Assembly (NCBI RefSeq): GCF_015709525.1
Contig: NZ_JADNRA010000036.1
Coordinates: forward strand, 346,308 to 410,307
Reading direction: 5' to 3'
Origin: Methylocystis sp. L43
GTDB taxonomy: Bacteria > Pseudomonadota > Alphaproteobacteria > Rhizobiales > Beijerinckiaceae
DNA length: 64,000 nt
The translations under genes and the position numbers were made by a program. Shown in pieces: positions 63,873 through 64,000 of this stretch. Each line of letters begins with the position of its first letter. The first letter of the stretch is position 1. The notes under the pieces were generated by a model that searched no databases, was not told where the DNA came from, and saw only the letters and a program-made list of their open reading frames with translations.

Positions 63873-64000
63873 TTAGCCCGACGGCGTGAACGCATCCGAT
63901 CGGATGTTTTTCATGCTGACTCCGCGCATGAAGAAATCACGCTTCAACCGTTTCACCAGATTTTCGCCGCCACACAGAAAAATTGCGCTGTCCTTGACGT
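63873..64000 (-). CDS. C-terminal end of a probable ferredoxin-NADP reductase-type oxidoreductase (partial)
   Basis: The minus-strand frame at the right edge ends KDSAIFLCGGENLVKRLKRD, FFMRGVSMKNIRSDAFTPSG, stop. The C-G-x-x-x-L-V-x-x-L pattern followed by a GV-x-x-x-x-I-x-x-x-x-F-x-P ending is the usual C-terminus of FNR-superfamily NAD-binding domains. The rest of the gene lies outside the window, so substrate and partners cannot be told. Confidence 0.45.
   Translation of the reverse strand, partial: VKDSAIFLCGGENLVKRLKRDFFMRGVSMKNIRSDAFTPSG

Noticed and set aside
1..64000. CRISPR arrays, tRNA and rRNA genes
   Set aside because: No regularly spaced repeat-spacer pattern, cloverleaf-like segment or rRNA-like sequence was seen by eye. 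A dedicated search (for example tRNA covariance models) would be needed to exclude them.

Overview
The window reads as GC-rich alphaproteobacterial DNA. Gene families and codon use point to a PHB-storing Rhizobiales-type bacterium. A methylotroph or methanotroph of the Methylocystis/Methylosinus kind is my best guess, but no diagnostic gene such as a methane or methanol oxidation gene is present, so this is inference. Insertion sequences of at least seven families and many decayed genes show a heavily rearranged segment, either accessory chromosome or plasmid.

Layout. (1) 1-1505: remnants of ISL3-like and IS66 elements. (2) 1506-8730: a minus-strand carbon-storage and overflow cluster: fabI, two CoA-transferase subunits, a large DUF3141 PHA-synthase-like hydrolase, a MaoC-phosphotransacetylase fusion and acetate kinase. 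Several of its joints overlap by 4 bases or are closely spaced. (3) 8948-19518: polyphosphate kinase, an outer-membrane barrel protein, 3-hydroxybutyrate dehydrogenase, an unusual RCK-channel-RCK protein, a second DUF3141 paralogue and an AI-2E family permease. Regions 2 and 3 together look like a reserve-polymer and energy-stress module (PHB, acetyl phosphate, polyphosphate). (4) 19535-31262: a mobile-element graveyard: ScpB and serine-recombinase fragments, a CAGGGAA repeat cluster, an IS21 element, an ISKra4-like element with perfect 20-bp ends, nested IS3/IS5/IS630 pieces and a broken L,D-transpeptidase; an intact cold-shock gene and a DUF389 gene survive among them.

(5) 31263-45502: a set of small envelope and stress genes: two very small membrane proteins of 25 and 24 aa, a membrane protein with an internal duplication, CsbD, a DUF3309-like protein, a trypsin-like protease, a YddA/SbmA-type ABC transporter, an MgtA-type P-type ATPase, an intact L,D-transpeptidase, a histidine kinase split by an amber codon, a Spy/CpxP-like protein, cytochrome b561 and a truncated phasin. 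(6) 45600-49024: a MacA/MacB-type efflux pair. (7) 49387-56060: decayed YedK, a periplasmic CsbD protein, a divergent TetR regulator and coiled-coil protein pair with a palindromic operator candidate, and IS66 and recombinase debris.

(8) 56704-63838: two IS6-family copies in the same orientation bracket about 5.7 kb. The cargo is a secreted PepSY-like protein, a 1006-residue TIR-STAND NTPase-transmembrane-TPR protein and a single-pass membrane protein. This looks like a pseudo-compound transposon carrying a candidate NLR-like anti-phage or stress-sensing module, and it is the best candidate here for an undescribed system. (9) The right edge holds the C-terminal end of a probable flavin/NAD(P)H oxidoreductase.
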